A DNA stretch of 38,266 nt from CAZABG01 sp964483465 (GTDB lineage: Bacteria > Chlamydiota > Chlamydiia > Chlamydiales > Parachlamydiaceae). Shown in pieces: positions 15,448 through 24,428 of this stretch. How positions within the stretch are numbered: the stretch's first letter is position 1; each line of letters opens with the position of its first letter. The notes below the pieces were generated by a model. It was given only the letters and a program-made list of their open reading frames with translations, made no database searches and was not told where the DNA came from. Made by a program: the position numbers and the translations under genes. The stretch is from the NCBI GenBank assembly GCA_964483465.1, contig CAZABG010000015.1, forward strand, positions 1 through 38,266, in the 5' to 3' direction.

Positions 15448-16461
15448 TTATGCCATGTCCTTTGCCGCGATGTAAAGGATTAGATCGCAAACACGAGACG
15501 CATAGCCCATTTCGTTATCGTACCAAGCAATTAGTTTAAAAAACCGATCGTTTAGGGCTATTCCGGCCTTCTCATCAAATATAGCTGAAAGAGGGCTTCC
15601 GATAAAGTCGCTTGATACGACTTCTTCATTTGTAACCCCCAAAATCCCCTTCATTCTTCCTTCGCTTGCCTTCCTCATAGCCTCACAAATGGCTTCGTAA
15701 GTTGTTGATTTTGAGAGTAAAACAGTTAAATCAACTGCCGACACATCAACGGTCGGAACTCTAAATGCCATACCTGTTAACTTTCCTTTAATAGCGGGTA
15801 AAGTTAAGGCGACAGCCTTGGCAGCTCCTGTGGATGATGGGATAATATTTTGAAATGCGCCGCGTCCGCCGCGCCAGTCTTTTTTAGACGGGCCATCGAC
15901 TGTCGGCTGCGTTGCCGTAACAGAATGGATAGTCGTCATAAGTCCTTGGTCAATGCCAAAATTATCAAGCAGAACTTTCGTAACGGGCGCAAGGCAGTTT
16001 GTCGTGCATGAAGCATTCGAAACTATGATATCTTTTTTTGGATCGTAGTCTTGCTCATTCACGCCCATAACAAAAGTGGGAATATCCCCTTTTGCAGGAG
16101 CAGAAATAACTACCCTCTTGGCGCCAGCCTGAATGTGTTTTTCGGCCTCCTCCTTTGAAGTAAATAATCCGGTAGATTCAATCACGTAATCTACTCCAAG
16201 CTGCTTCCAAGGAAGTTTAGCGGGATCTCTTTCTGAAAAGGTAAGCGTTTTTTTCCCATCAACCACAATGCCGTCGTCTTTGGCCTCAACATTGCCCTTA
16301 AATCGTCCATGCGTTGAATCATACTTGAGCAAATAAGCCAAATTATCAGGAGGTACAATGTCATTTACAGCGACAACATCGACATTTGGTAATTTTTGTA
16401 AAATTCGAAATACCAATCTTCCTATACGGCCAAAACCATTAATTGCGACTTTAATTGTCAT
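15448..16461 (-). CDS. gapA: Glyceraldehyde-3-phosphate dehydrogenase
   Basis: This glycolytic NAD-dependent enzyme (337 residues, normal length) converts glyceraldehyde-3-phosphate to 1,3-bisphosphoglycerate. The Rossmann start is INGFGRIGR (7-15). The catalytic cysteine is Cys152 in SNASCTTNCLAPV, and the general base is His179 in TTIHSVT. Start is ATG 16461, with AGGAG 6 nt upstream. It has its own promoter (16501-16530) just beyond the strong terminator of the ribosomal/rpoA operon, and the arginine-patch gene follows as the second cistron. The position right after rplQ is a chlamydial hallmark. Confidence 0.98.
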   Translation of the reverse strand: MTIKVAINGFGRIGRLVFRILQKLPNVDVVAVNDIVPPDNLAYLLKYDSTHGRFKGNVEAKDDGIVVDGKKTLTFSERDPAKLPWKQLGVDYVIESTGLFTSKEEAEKHIQAGAKRVVISAPAKGDIPTFVMGVNEQDYDPKKDIIVSNASCTTNCLAPVTKVLLDNFGIDQGLMTTIHSVTATQPTVDGPSKKDWRGGRGAFQNIIPSSTGAAKAVALTLPAIKGKLTGMAFRVPTVDVSAVDLTVLLSKSTTYEAICEAMRKASEGRMKGILGVTNEEVVSSDFIGSPLSAIFDEKAGIALNDRFFKLIAWYDNEMGYASRVCDLILYIAAKDMA

Positions 16462-16500
16462 AAATTGCTCCTAAAGAAGTGATTCATTCTTAAGGGCGGA

Positions 16501-16530
16501 ATCATAGTGACTGTTAAGGAAATTTGTAAA
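16501..16530 (-). promoter_or_regulatory. Promoter of gapA
   Basis: On the minus strand TTTACA (complement of 16525-16530) and TATGAT (complement of 16501-16506) are spaced 18 nt, about 40 nt before the gapA ATG and immediately after the rplQ terminator. Confidence 0.6.
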
Positions 16531-16534
16531 GAAA

Positions 16535-16565
16535 ATATACCCGATCAGAAATTGATCGGGTATAT
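16535..16565 (-). terminator. Strong terminator of the ribosomal/rpoA/rplQ operon
   Basis: A perfect 13-bp stem ATATACCCGATCA/TGATCGGGTATAT (16535-16547 with 16553-16565) has a 5-nt loop and is followed on the minus strand by TTTCTTT. It lies 10 nt after the rplQ stop. Confidence 0.9.
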
Positions 16566-16575
16566 GAGTGTCTAA

Positions 16576-17004
16576 TTAAGCAGAGAGATATTCAATGATT
16601 GCCATTTCCGCATTATCACCTTGTCTTCTTGCAAGACGGAGAACGCGTGTATAGCCGCCATGACGCGAATTAAAGCGTGGGCCGATTTCATTGAAAAGCT
16701 TTTCAACGACAGTTCTATCAGCATTATAAGAGCTTTTATCGCCTTCTTTTGCTTTTCTAGCTTCTTTAGGAGTAAGTTTATTAAAACGAACTTGGAGCTC
16801 AGCAATCGCTTTACGACGTGAAGCTAGTGTGTTCGTCTTAGCAAGCGTTACCATTTTATCGGCATAACGCTTTAAGAACTTCGCCTTAGTTACCGTTGTC
16901 TCAATACGGCCATGTTCGATCAATGCTTTTAGCATATTCGCGAACATCGCTTTTCTGTGACTTGACGTTCTGTTTAATTTAATCGTGTTATTAAGATGTC
17001 TCAT
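16576..17004 (-). CDS. rplQ: 50S ribosomal protein L17
   Basis: This 142-residue protein has the L17 opening RTSSHRKAMFANMLKALIEHG (13-33) and a GGYTRVLRLA block near 116-125, followed by the usual MAIIEYL ending. It binds 23S rRNA near the peptide exit tunnel. It is the last gene of the alpha-type operon: 8 nt after rpoA, then the 13-bp terminator. Confidence 0.98.
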   Translation of the reverse strand: MRHLNNTIKLNRTSSHRKAMFANMLKALIEHGRIETTVTKAKFLKRYADKMVTLAKTNTLASRRKAIAELQVRFNKLTPKEARKAKEGDKSSYNADRTVVEKLFNEIGPRFNSRHGGYTRVLRLARRQGDNAEMAIIEYLSA

Positions 17005-17012
17005 TTTTTAAC

Positions 17013-18188
17013 CTATTCGAAGTCCTCATCATCTTCTTCATCATCGATGATGTCGCCTTCGTCTTCCGATTTTTGATCTTTTTTGCCTTCTTTCTCTTTT
17101 CTGCCCTTGTGGGTCTCTTGATATTTAGCGATCTTCTCTTTTACGTTTTCAGAGGTGATACCAAAACGAGAAAGATCCATACCAAGCGATAAGCCCATTT
17201 CTTGCAGCTTCGCTTTGATTTCATTAAGCGACTTCTTACCGAAGTTTCTAAACTCAAGCATTTTTCTTTCTGGAATTGAAACGAGTTCAGCAATCGTATC
17301 AATGTTTGCGCCGCTTAAGCAGTTAGTCGATCTAACTGAAAGCTCGATTTCATCAATCCTTAACGCAAGCTTATCCATCAATTCATCAGCGTCAGCATCC
17401 GCATCGCCCGAAGATTCTTCAAAGCTAAGAGGAATTGATTTAATTTTACTGAACACTTCAAAATGCTTTTGACCGATCTGTGTCGCAAAACCAATTGCTT
17501 CTACAGGAGTCAATCTTCCATCAGTCGTCACTTCAATGATCAACTTATCAAAGTCCGTATCTTGTCCGACGCGGGTGTTCTCAACCATGTAGTTAACAAG
17601 ACGTACCGGCGAAAATGTTGAGTCAACAAGGATTTCGTCAGAAGTTTTATCGCGAACAACATGTCTTTCGGAAGGAACATATCCTCTACCGAATGCGATT
17701 CTTAAGTCGATCTGTCTTTTCATCGGCTTTGTAACATAAAACAAATGGAGATTCGGATTTACAACCTCATAATTGCCGTCTTTTAAAACGGTTCCGAGTG
17801 TAACATCGTACTGACCTTTGCTGTTATCAATCATATCCTGAGTAATGTCCAGGGTTGCCGATAAAATGCGGGTGTCACGTGAATAAGGATCATCCTGCAT
17901 AGGCAGCTTTCTCAACAGAGCACCTTTCAAATTGAGGACGATATTGGTCATATCTTCCACGATTCCGTCTACCGCCATAAACTCATGGGGAACTCCTTCT
18001 AAACGGACCGAAATGATAGCAGGCGCTTCCATCGAGGAGAGCAACATGCGTCGCAGCGAATTACCAACCGTATGACCGAACCCTTTCTCAAATGGCTCTG
18101 CCACAAAACGGCCGTAGGTATCCGACGCGGTTTCGTTATCAAGTACGATTTTTTGTGGCAACTCAAACTTGCCATATCTTACTGTCAT
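17013..18188 (-). CDS. rpoA: RNA polymerase alpha subunit, with an acidic C-terminal tail
   Basis: This 391-residue alpha subunit is the assembly platform of RNA polymerase. The N-terminal dimerisation domain includes EPFEKGFGHTVGNSLRRMLLSSMEAPAI (32-59). The C-terminal DNA-contact domain has RSTNCLSGANIDTIAELV and FGKKSLNEIK around 286-325. It is longer than the typical alpha subunit of about 330 residues because of a charged tail after about 350, ending in an Asp/Glu-rich run (IIDDEEDDEDFE). Such a tail could mask or modulate the C-terminal domain; that is an inference. It lies between rpsK and rplQ, and rpsD is missing from the usual place. Confidence 0.98.
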   Translation of the reverse strand: MTVRYGKFELPQKIVLDNETASDTYGRFVAEPFEKGFGHTVGNSLRRMLLSSMEAPAIISVRLEGVPHEFMAVDGIVEDMTNIVLNLKGALLRKLPMQDDPYSRDTRILSATLDITQDMIDNSKGQYDVTLGTVLKDGNYEVVNPNLHLFYVTKPMKRQIDLRIAFGRGYVPSERHVVRDKTSDEILVDSTFSPVRLVNYMVENTRVGQDTDFDKLIIEVTTDGRLTPVEAIGFATQIGQKHFEVFSKIKSIPLSFEESSGDADADADELMDKLALRIDEIELSVRSTNCLSGANIDTIAELVSIPERKMLEFRNFGKKSLNEIKAKLQEMGLSLGMDLSRFGITSENVKEKIAKYQETHKGRKEKEGKKDQKSEDEGDIIDDEEDDEDFE

Positions 18189-18234
18189 GAACTTGGCTCC
18201 TCGAACTTGGGCTTATTGTTTCCGTTTATTACTT

Positions 18235-18645
18235 TTAGACGCGGCGCTTCTTTCTGGCTCTGCATCCGTTATGTCTTACTGGGGTTACATCGCGAATGGC
18301 TGTAATTTGCAGCCCAGCGCTTTGTAAGCCTCTAACAGCAGACTCACGTCCTGCCCCAGGACCTTTCAAATTAACTTCTACTTCTCTAACGCCAACTGCA
18401 GTCGCGCTCTTTCCAGCATCTTGAGCAGCAACAGTCGCGGCAAAAGCGGACGATTTACGTGAACCGCTGAAATTTACCTTACCGGCGCTTGCCCAGGAAA
18501 TCACACGGCCTTGAGGATCGCAGATCGTTACAATCGTATTGTTAAAGGTTGCTTTAACATTTGCGACACCAACAGGTACGTTCTGGTGAATTTTCTTTTT
18601 CGTTTTAACAGCTTTTTTGTTAGCTGGAACAGGTTGCTTGGACAA
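18235..18645 (-). CDS. rpsK: 30S ribosomal protein S11
   Basis: This is 136 residues from a TTG start at 18645. The core shows VKATFNNTIVTICDPQGRVISWASAG and GPGAGRESAVRGLQ, with the PVRHNGCRARKKRRV end. It lines the mRNA exit/Shine-Dalgarno cleft of the 30S platform. The start is decided by the ribosome-binding site: AAGGAG lies 8 nt before TTG 18645 but only 2 nt before the alternative TTG at 18651. No ATG is available. Confidence 0.97.
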   Translation of the reverse strand: MSKQPVPANKKAVKTKKKIHQNVPVGVANVKATFNNTIVTICDPQGRVISWASAGKVNFSGSRKSSAFAATVAAQDAGKSATAVGVREVEVNLKGPGAGRESAVRGLQSAGLQITAIRDVTPVRHNGCRARKKRRV

Positions 18646-18666
18646 AGTCAAATCTCCTTAAAATTT

Positions 18667-19035
18667 CTACGCTTTCTTATTCGCTACCGTTTTACGCTTA
18701 CCTTTTCTAGTTCTCGAATTGGTGCGTGTTCGTTGGCCTCTAACAGGCAAACCTAAACGGTGACGGGAGCCTCTATATGAGTGGATCCCGATTAAACGCT
18801 TGATATTGTTTTGAATCTGGCGTCTTAAATCCCCTTCAACCATGTATTCTGATTGAAGCATGGCGTTCAAACGGGCAATGTCGTCTTGCGTAAGCTTATG
18901 AGCGCGCATATTACGATCAAGTTTCAACTTGTCGCAGATTACTGCGGCAAGGGTAGGTCCGATACCGAAAATGTATCTCAAGGACACTTCTAAACGTTTA
19001 TTTTCCGGTATATCGATACCGATAACTCTAGGCAT
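18667..19035 (-). CDS. rpsM: 30S ribosomal protein S13
   Basis: This is 122 residues, MPRVIGIDIPENKRLEVSLR-type opening and the conserved GIHSYRGSRHRLGLPVRGQRTRTNSRTRKG tail that contacts tRNA and the 50S head bridge. ATG 19035 has AGGAG about 6 nt upstream. In E. coli rpmJ and infA would precede it; here it follows secY directly with a 63-nt gap. Confidence 0.98.
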   Translation of the reverse strand: MPRVIGIDIPENKRLEVSLRYIFGIGPTLAAVICDKLKLDRNMRAHKLTQDDIARLNAMLQSEYMVEGDLRRQIQNNIKRLIGIHSYRGSRHRLGLPVRGQRTRTNSRTRKGKRKTVANKKA

Positions 19036-19098
19036 TAAAATCTCCTGCGATATTGAGAAGTACTAAATACTTTAACATACTGTAAGTTTAAACAGCAA

Positions 19099-20469
19099 TT
19101 ACCTTCCTCTCATCTTCACCTTTTTCATGAAGCCATCATAACGCTTCATAAGGAGGTGCGATTCAACCTGCTTCATGGTATCTAAAACAACCCCCACCAA
19201 AATTAGGAGGGCGGTTCCGCCAAAGAAGTAGCTAATCGTCTGAGGGATAGCTAAAAATCTTCCTATAAGGGTTGGTAGAATGGCAATAAGAGCCAAACAG
19301 ACCGCCCCAAGTAGGGTAATTCGGTTCATTGCCTGCTCAAGATAATCTTGAGTCGGCTTTCCTTGCCTAATTCCTGGAATAAAGGCTCCGTTTTTCTTCA
19401 TATCGGAGGCAATTTGCTCAGGTTTAAACTGGGTTGCCGTCCAGAAGTAGGTAAAGAAAATAATTAAAGCTACATAAAGGATCATGTAAAACACGGTCCC
19501 GGGTGATAGCCAAGCAGCTACATCACCTAAAAAGTTCCCGCGGCCAATAAATTGTGCAAGCGTCGCCGGGAACATGAGGAGCGATGAGGCAAAAATTACC
19601 GGTATCACCCCTGCATAGTTAATCTTAAGCGGGATGTAGGATGTGCCCCCTTGCGCTTCTCTATTGCCAACCATACGTCTTGCGTACTGCAACGGAATCC
19701 TTCTATTGCCTTGTATGATCAATATGGTCGCCATCGTTACGGCAACAAAAACACCTAATATGACCATTACAGAGGCAAAGTTCATTTGCCCTGCAGCTTG
19801 TGAATCCAAATTAAGCTGCTGGATAATCATTCCAATTGCGGCTGGCAGAGAGGATACGATACCTATGGTGATGATCAAGCTCATCCCATTACCAATTCCT
19901 CTCTCAGTGATTTGCTCACCGACCCACATCAGGAACATTGTACCTGTTGTCATCGTCGTGATAAAAATCATGTAGTAAAGGAATGGAACACCAAATAGTG
20001 TTATATCCAATAATTCAGGCGCAATGATGCCGGGTCTTGCCATATTCATCTGAATGGCATACTTGGCATACAAAGTTGATTGCAAAACAGAAAGAGCAAT
20101 CGTTAAATATCTTGTATAACGATTAATTTTTCTGCGACCCTGTTCAGGGTTCTCTCTCATTTCCCTTTGAAGTTCAGGCCACACCGCAGTTACTAGCTGC
20201 ATAATGATGGAACCCGAGATATAAGGGATCACACCCAGAGCGATAATCGTCATCTGGGAGAACGCTCCCCCCGAGAAGATATCAACCAGCTGGAATAAGT
20301 TTTGTCCGCCACCAGACATATGTCTGAAATAGCTTAGAGCAATTTCACCGTTGATGCCCGGAACGGGGATAAATCCCCCAATCCGGCAAATGCATAGCAT
20401 TAATAAGGTGAATAGGATCTTCTTCTTCAGTTCAGGAATCTGAAATACTTTTTGTAGACTTTCCAGCAT
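19099..20469 (-). CDS. secY: Protein translocase subunit SecY
   Basis: This 456-residue channel subunit of the Sec translocon has ten predicted transmembrane helices. Typical blocks are IGGFIPVPGIN near residue 30, the GIGNGMSLIITIGI segment (helix 5 region, about 190) and RRMVGNREAQGG (cytoplasmic loop after helix 6). It is needed to export the signal-peptide proteins seen elsewhere in the window. It sits between rplO and rpsM as in the spc operon, with adk and map missing. Confidence 0.98.
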   Translation of the reverse strand: MLESLQKVFQIPELKKKILFTLLMLCICRIGGFIPVPGINGEIALSYFRHMSGGGQNLFQLVDIFSGGAFSQMTIIALGVIPYISGSIIMQLVTAVWPELQREMRENPEQGRRKINRYTRYLTIALSVLQSTLYAKYAIQMNMARPGIIAPELLDITLFGVPFLYYMIFITTMTTGTMFLMWVGEQITERGIGNGMSLIITIGIVSSLPAAIGMIIQQLNLDSQAAGQMNFASVMVILGVFVAVTMATILIIQGNRRIPLQYARRMVGNREAQGGTSYIPLKINYAGVIPVIFASSLLMFPATLAQFIGRGNFLGDVAAWLSPGTVFYMILYVALIIFFTYFWTATQFKPEQIASDMKKNGAFIPGIRQGKPTQDYLEQAMNRITLLGAVCLALIAILPTLIGRFLAIPQTISYFFGGTALLILVGVVLDTMKQVESHLLMKRYDGFMKKVKMRGR

Positions 20470-20529
20470 GCCTTTTTTCCTATATCGTTTTTAGGAGGTA
20501 AAAAAGATCACAAGCACAATTAAATAATG

Positions 20530-20997
20530 TTACGCGTCCTGTATGATCGAGCCAATGGTATACTGAATCTTTTTAGCATCCAGTTTACTTTTAGCTGTCT
20601 CAGATATATCGTCGAGCTCAATGGTAACTTTCTTTGTAAGTTCCCCTTGACCAAGCAACTTAATACCGTAAGTAGGTCCAGATAATAGACCTTTTAACAC
20701 CAAAGTTTCAAGACATACGGTTTCGCCATCTTCGAAAGCATCGTTGATTTGCTTCAAATTAACAACATCATATGGACGTCTGAAACGTGCATTCGAAAAT
20801 CCGCGAATTGGAAGTTTCATGAACAGTCTCATCTGACCGCCTTCATAACCCCAACGTCTTTTATAGCCTGATCTAGAACCGGCACCTTTTTCACCACGAC
20901 CGCAGGTTTTTCCGAGGCCAGAACCAATACCACGACCAACACGACGGCGAGTCTTGCGAGTGCGGTGAGTGTCTTTTAATTGATTTAATGAAGTCAT
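20530..20997 (-). CDS. rplO: 50S ribosomal protein L15
   Basis: This 155-residue protein has the basic Gly/Arg-rich N-terminus RRVGRGIGSGLGKTCGRGEKGAGSRSG typical of L15, followed by a folded C-terminal domain. Its ATG overlaps the rpsE stop (ATGA), so translation is coupled. There is no rpmD (L30) between rpsE and rplO, as in other chlamydiae. Confidence 0.98.
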   Translation of the reverse strand: MTSLNQLKDTHRTRKTRRRVGRGIGSGLGKTCGRGEKGAGSRSGYKRRWGYEGGQMRLFMKLPIRGFSNARFRRPYDVVNLKQINDAFEDGETVCLETLVLKGLLSGPTYGIKLLGQGELTKKVTIELDDISETAKSKLDAKKIQYTIGSIIQDA

Positions 20998-21494
20998 GCT
21001 ATGCCTCTCATCTCTTTAATCGTCTGAATCGAATCGAGCTCATTCAATGCCTTGAAGGTCGCTTTAACGAGGTTAATTGGATTTGAACCGCGAATACTCT
21101 TCGCCATTACATCTTTAATACCTGCCATTTCAAGAACCGCACGAACTTGCGAACCTGCGATTACCCCCGAACCTTCTGGAGCTGGCTTCAGTAGGAGCTG
21201 CGCTCCATCCCAACTTACAAGAACTTCATGAGGAATGGTGCTACCCTTCATTGGGAAGGATTTCATATTTTTACGGGCAAGCTCACCCCCTTTGCGGATC
21301 GCATCGGTGAGTTCGTTCGCTTTCGCAAAACCGTAGCCAACTTGGCCTTTACCGTTACCAACGAGAATAAGCGCTGAGAAACTGAACTTGCGTCCCCCTT
21401 TAACCACTTTAGAGCAGCGGTTTACATAAAGAACTTTTTCAGCGATATCACTGTTCGCTTTCTCTCTCTTGTTATTATCACTATGCTTCGCCAT
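20994..21494 (-). CDS. rpsE: 30S ribosomal protein S5
   Basis: This 166-residue protein has the S5 N-terminal double-stranded RNA-binding domain (VKGGRKFSFSALILVGNGKGQVGYGFAKA, 34-62) and the C-terminal GSGVIAGSQVRAVLEMAGIKDVMAKSIRGSN block. It acts in decoding accuracy. It overlaps rplO by four bases. Confidence 0.98.
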   Translation of the reverse strand: MAKHSDNNKREKANSDIAEKVLYVNRCSKVVKGGRKFSFSALILVGNGKGQVGYGFAKANELTDAIRKGGELARKNMKSFPMKGSTIPHEVLVSWDGAQLLLKPAPEGSGVIAGSQVRAVLEMAGIKDVMAKSIRGSNPINLVKATFKALNELDSIQTIKEMRGIA

Positions 21495-21511
21495 GAAACT
21501 ACGATTCCTTC

Positions 21512-21883
21512 TTAAAACTTGAGACCTTCAGCACGTGCCGCATCAGCAAGCGATGCGAGTATGCCGTGGTATTTAAATTGGCCGCGATCAAATTGCACTT
21601 CTTCAATGTTGTGCGATTTGGCGATCTTCGCGATCTCTTTACCGATACGCTCAGCCGATATTTTATTCTTTTTCGTAAATTCGGTGCCTTTAAGTAACTT
21701 TGAGTTCGTACCCACCATACCGATGGTTACGCCTTTCTCATCATCAATAAGCTGGGCAACGATGTGTTTATTACTCTTATGAACAGAAAGACGAGGTTTT
21801 TGCATCGAACCGCGAAGTTTTTTTCTTACGCGATAGGCCCTCTTTTCTCTCAGTTTATTTAATCTTAAAGTCTGCTTTAACAT
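21512..21883 (-). CDS. rplR: 50S ribosomal protein L18
   Basis: This 123-residue 5S rRNA-binding protein has a basic N-terminus, PRLSVHKSNKHIVAQLIDD and the C-terminal FDRGQFKYHGILASLADAARAEGLKF. It has standard length and sits between rplF and rpsE. Confidence 0.97.
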   Translation of the reverse strand: MLKQTLRLNKLREKRAYRVRKKLRGSMQKPRLSVHKSNKHIVAQLIDDEKGVTIGMVGTNSKLLKGTEFTKKNKISAERIGKEIAKIAKSHNIEEVQFDRGQFKYHGILASLADAARAEGLKF

Positions 21884-21894
21884 TTCATTAACCC

Positions 21895-22440
21895 TTACTT
21901 ACTTTTAGCGGCCGCTTTACCCGCTTTCTTACGTACATATTCGTCTTTATAACGAATCCCTTTGCCTTGATAAGGTTCAGGTGGTTTGATAGCTCTTATT
22001 GAAGCTGCAAACTGGCCAACTTTTTGTGCATCGGATCCAGTCACTAAAATTTTCGTATTAGCTTCTACCGCCACAGTCACACCTTCAGGGATTGGAAGAC
22101 GCGTCGGGTGGGAATTACCCACTTGCAAATCAACTTCCTTACCTTGAATAGAGGCTCTATAACCAACGCCGATCATCTCAAGACGTTTTTCAAAGCCTTT
22201 CGTTACTCCAACAACCATGTTGTTGATAAGCGATCTCATCAAGCCATGGAATTTGCCGATATCGACAACATTCTGATCCGCTTTTACTTCAACGTGATCA
22301 GCGTGCACAACAATATCAATTCCAGGATAGAGTGTGAGTTGAAGGGACCCTTTTGGACCCTTAACAGACACGATCTGGCCATTCTTTTTAACTTCTACCC
22401 CTTTAGGTACGGGGATAATTTGGTTTCCTACTCGCGACAT
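21895..22440 (-). CDS. rplF: 50S ribosomal protein L6
   Basis: This is 181 residues, opening MSRVGNQIIPVPKGVEV, with the duplicated L6 fold and the conserved IRAIKPPEPYQGKGIRYKDE near 150-170. It binds the sarcin-ricin region of 23S rRNA, where elongation factors dock. Confidence 0.98.
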   Translation of the reverse strand: MSRVGNQIIPVPKGVEVKKNGQIVSVKGPKGSLQLTLYPGIDIVVHADHVEVKADQNVVDIGKFHGLMRSLINNMVVGVTKGFEKRLEMIGVGYRASIQGKEVDLQVGNSHPTRLPIPEGVTVAVEANTKILVTGSDAQKVGQFAASIRAIKPPEPYQGKGIRYKDEYVRKKAGKAAAKSK

Positions 22441-22459
22441 TGAATAAATCTCCTACCTA

Positions 22460-22861
22460 TTACCAGACCATGCACAAAAGTTCGCCGCCGATCTTGCGCT
22501 TCTTCGCTTCTGATCCAGGAAGGACCCCTTGCGAAGTCGATACGATCGAAAGACCCATACCGCCATAAAAATGCGGGATATCTTCAGATCCGACATAGCG
22601 TCTTAAACCAGGTTTCGAAAAACGTCTGAGACCTTTGATCACCGACTGTCTTTGCGGAGTATACTTCAAGAACATGCGAATCGTTCCGCGACTTACCGAA
22701 TCTTTCTTCGATATGACGCTTTCGATAAAGCCTTGTTCCTTCAAAATGTTTGCCATTGCCTCATTCATACGACTCCAAGCAACGTCCACATAGCGATGTT
22801 GAGCTTTGGACGCGTTGCGTATTTTCGTCAAGAAGTCGGATATTTGATCGCTAACTGCCAT
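22460..22861 (-). CDS. rpsH: 30S ribosomal protein S8
   Basis: This 133-residue protein opens with SDQISDFLTKIRNA and ends with STSQGVLPGSEAKKRKIGGELLCMVW, the conserved 16S central-domain binding end. S8 usually autoregulates the spc operon. rpsN, which normally precedes it, is absent here. Confidence 0.98.
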   Translation of the reverse strand: MAVSDQISDFLTKIRNASKAQHRYVDVAWSRMNEAMANILKEQGFIESVISKKDSVSRGTIRMFLKYTPQRQSVIKGLRRFSKPGLRRYVGSEDIPHFYGGMGLSIVSTSQGVLPGSEAKKRKIGGELLCMVW

Positions 22862-22872
22862 AAATCAATCTC

Positions 22873-23430
22873 CTATGCTGCTACCGCGATCGGTAAGTTT
22901 TTAAATGGAAGGCCTAAGAGTCTAAGCAACTCGACGCACTCTTCATCGTTTGTGCAGCTCGTTACAAAGGTAATATTCATACCTTGTACTCTTTTCACTT
23001 CATCAAGGTTCAACTCAGGGAATACCTGTTGGTCATTAATCCCGAGCGTATAGTTGCCTTGTCCGTCACACTTAACAGGAAAACCTCTAAAGTCGTGAAT
23101 ACGGGGGCAAACAATCGTAAAGAAACGGTCGGCGAATTCATACATTCTCTTGCCGCGCAAAGTTACCTTCACGCCGATCTGCTGACCTTCTCTTAATTTA
23201 AAGTTCGAGATCGCTTTTCTCGCCTTTGTAACGATCGGCTTTTGACCTGAAATCATCGAGAGTTCGTTTACGCACGCTTGCACAAGGTTTTTATCCTTGG
23301 ATGCTTCAGCGATCCCCATGTTTATCACGATCTTTTTCAAGGCCGGGATATTCATCGGGTTTTGGTATTTGAACTTCTCATGAAGCTCTTTCTTTACCTG
23401 ATCATCATATCGTTTCTTTAATCTGGACAT
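22873..23430 (-). CDS. rplE: 50S ribosomal protein L5
   Basis: This 185-residue 5S rRNA-binding protein has PALKKIVINMGIAEASKD, GQKPIVTKARKAISNFKLREGQ and FRGFPVKCDGQGNYTLGINDQ, all in order. It forms the central-protuberance bridge. It lies 21 nt downstream of rplX and 11 nt upstream of rpsH. Confidence 0.98.
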   Translation of the reverse strand: MSRLKKRYDDQVKKELHEKFKYQNPMNIPALKKIVINMGIAEASKDKNLVQACVNELSMISGQKPIVTKARKAISNFKLREGQQIGVKVTLRGKRMYEFADRFFTIVCPRIHDFRGFPVKCDGQGNYTLGINDQQVFPELNLDEVKRVQGMNITFVTSCTNDEECVELLRLLGLPFKNLPIAVAA

Positions 23431-23451
23431 TTGGATAACTCTTACTATTTA

Positions 23452-23778
23452 TTACTTTCGCAGCTTTCTATATGTTACGAGCTTCCCGCCTTTTTCATAG
23501 ACGAGCTCGCGGCCTGAGCCACTAACTTTCGTTTTCAGTTTGACAGGAGCCCCGTCAACCGACAGCTTCACGTTAGAAACGTGGATCGATCTTTCCATCG
23601 ACACGATTCCACCCTTTTGATCACGGGTAGGCTTTACGTGACGCTTTCTCATGTTTGCGCCTTGAACAACGACTCTATCGCCCATAATGCGAATGACTTT
23701 ACCCGATTGACCTCTACTATTGCCACTCATGATAAAGACGGTGTCGTCTTTACGAATTTTATTTGTTCTAATCGACAT
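23452..23778 (-). CDS. rplX: 50S ribosomal protein L24
   Basis: This is 108 residues from ATG 23778 (MSIRTNKIRKDDTVFIMSG), chosen because GAGGA ends 7 nt before it. A longer frame from 23823 would run into rplN and adds 15 residues foreign to L24. The KOW motif (DDTVFIMSGNSRGQSGKVIRI) and NMRKRHVKP are visible. It initiates 50S assembly. Confidence 0.96.
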   Translation of the reverse strand: MSIRTNKIRKDDTVFIMSGNSRGQSGKVIRIMGDRVVVQGANMRKRHVKPTRDQKGGIVSMERSIHVSNVKLSVDGAPVKLKTKVSGSGRELVYEKGGKLVTYRKLRK

Positions 23779-23795
23779 GGTCAATTCCTCATCCG

Positions 23796-24164
23796 TTAGA
23801 TGACCTCTTCGGCCATCGAGCAAATTTTTAAATGTCCCGCATCCTTTACTTCTTTGGCGACTGGGCCAAAGATTCTGGTTCCGCGTGGGTTGTCTTTATC
23901 ATCGATAATAACGCATGCGTTATCATCAAAGCCTATGTAAGAGCCGTCTTTTCTCTTAACTTGCTTCGATGTTCTTACGATAATCGCTTTAAGCACTTCT
24001 TTCTTTTTTACTTGGCCTTCTGGAGCCGCTTCCTGTACGGAGCAAACAATCTTGTCGCCAACCCCAGCATAACGTCTGCGGGTGCCGCCAAGAACTTTCA
24101 CAACTTTTACAGTTTTAGCGCCGGTGTTGTCGGCCACTTCAAGTATTGATTCTTGTTGGAGCAT
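23796..24164 (-). CDS. rplN: 50S ribosomal protein L14
   Basis: This 122-residue protein has MLQQESILEVADNTGAKTVKVVKVLGG and the ending IFGPVAKEVKDAGHLKICSMAEEVI. It is very typical in length and sequence. It sits at the subunit interface and is where RsfS binds. Confidence 0.98.
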   Translation of the reverse strand: MLQQESILEVADNTGAKTVKVVKVLGGTRRRYAGVGDKIVCSVQEAAPEGQVKKKEVLKAIIVRTSKQVKRKDGSYIGFDDNACVIIDDKDNPRGTRIFGPVAKEVKDAGHLKICSMAEEVI

Positions 24165-24176
24165 TTGAACTTATCC

Positions 24177-24428
24177 TTAATTTGCGGCCAAAACACGCCA
24201 TCTTTTCAGTTTAGAGAGGGGTCTTGTCTCTACGATGGTCACTTCATCCCCAATGTTCAGCGGCTTTTCGTTGTCATAATGCGCATAGTACTTCTTAAAG
24301 CGAGTAATCACTTTATGATAGCGTGGATGGCGCATTGTTCTTTCGCAACGGACAATTACTGTCTTGTCCATCTTGTTAGAAACAACGGTTCCTTTTTTAA
24401 TTTTTCGGCTTGTTTTAATATCTTCCAT
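24177..24428 (-). CDS. rpsQ: 30S ribosomal protein S17
   Basis: This 83-residue OB-fold protein has KKGTVVSNKMDKTVIV and the C-terminal IGDEVTIVETRPLSKLKRWRV. Its ATG shares one base with the rpmC stop (TAATG), which indicates coupled translation. Confidence 0.98.
   Translation of the reverse strand: MEDIKTSRKIKKGTVVSNKMDKTVIVRCERTMRHPRYHKVITRFKKYYAHYDNEKPLNIGDEVTIVETRPLSKLKRWRVLAAN

Noticed and set aside
22652..23053. 133-codon plus-strand frame antisense to rpsH/rplE
   Set aside because: Shadow of two certain genes; composition reflects the complement of their codons.
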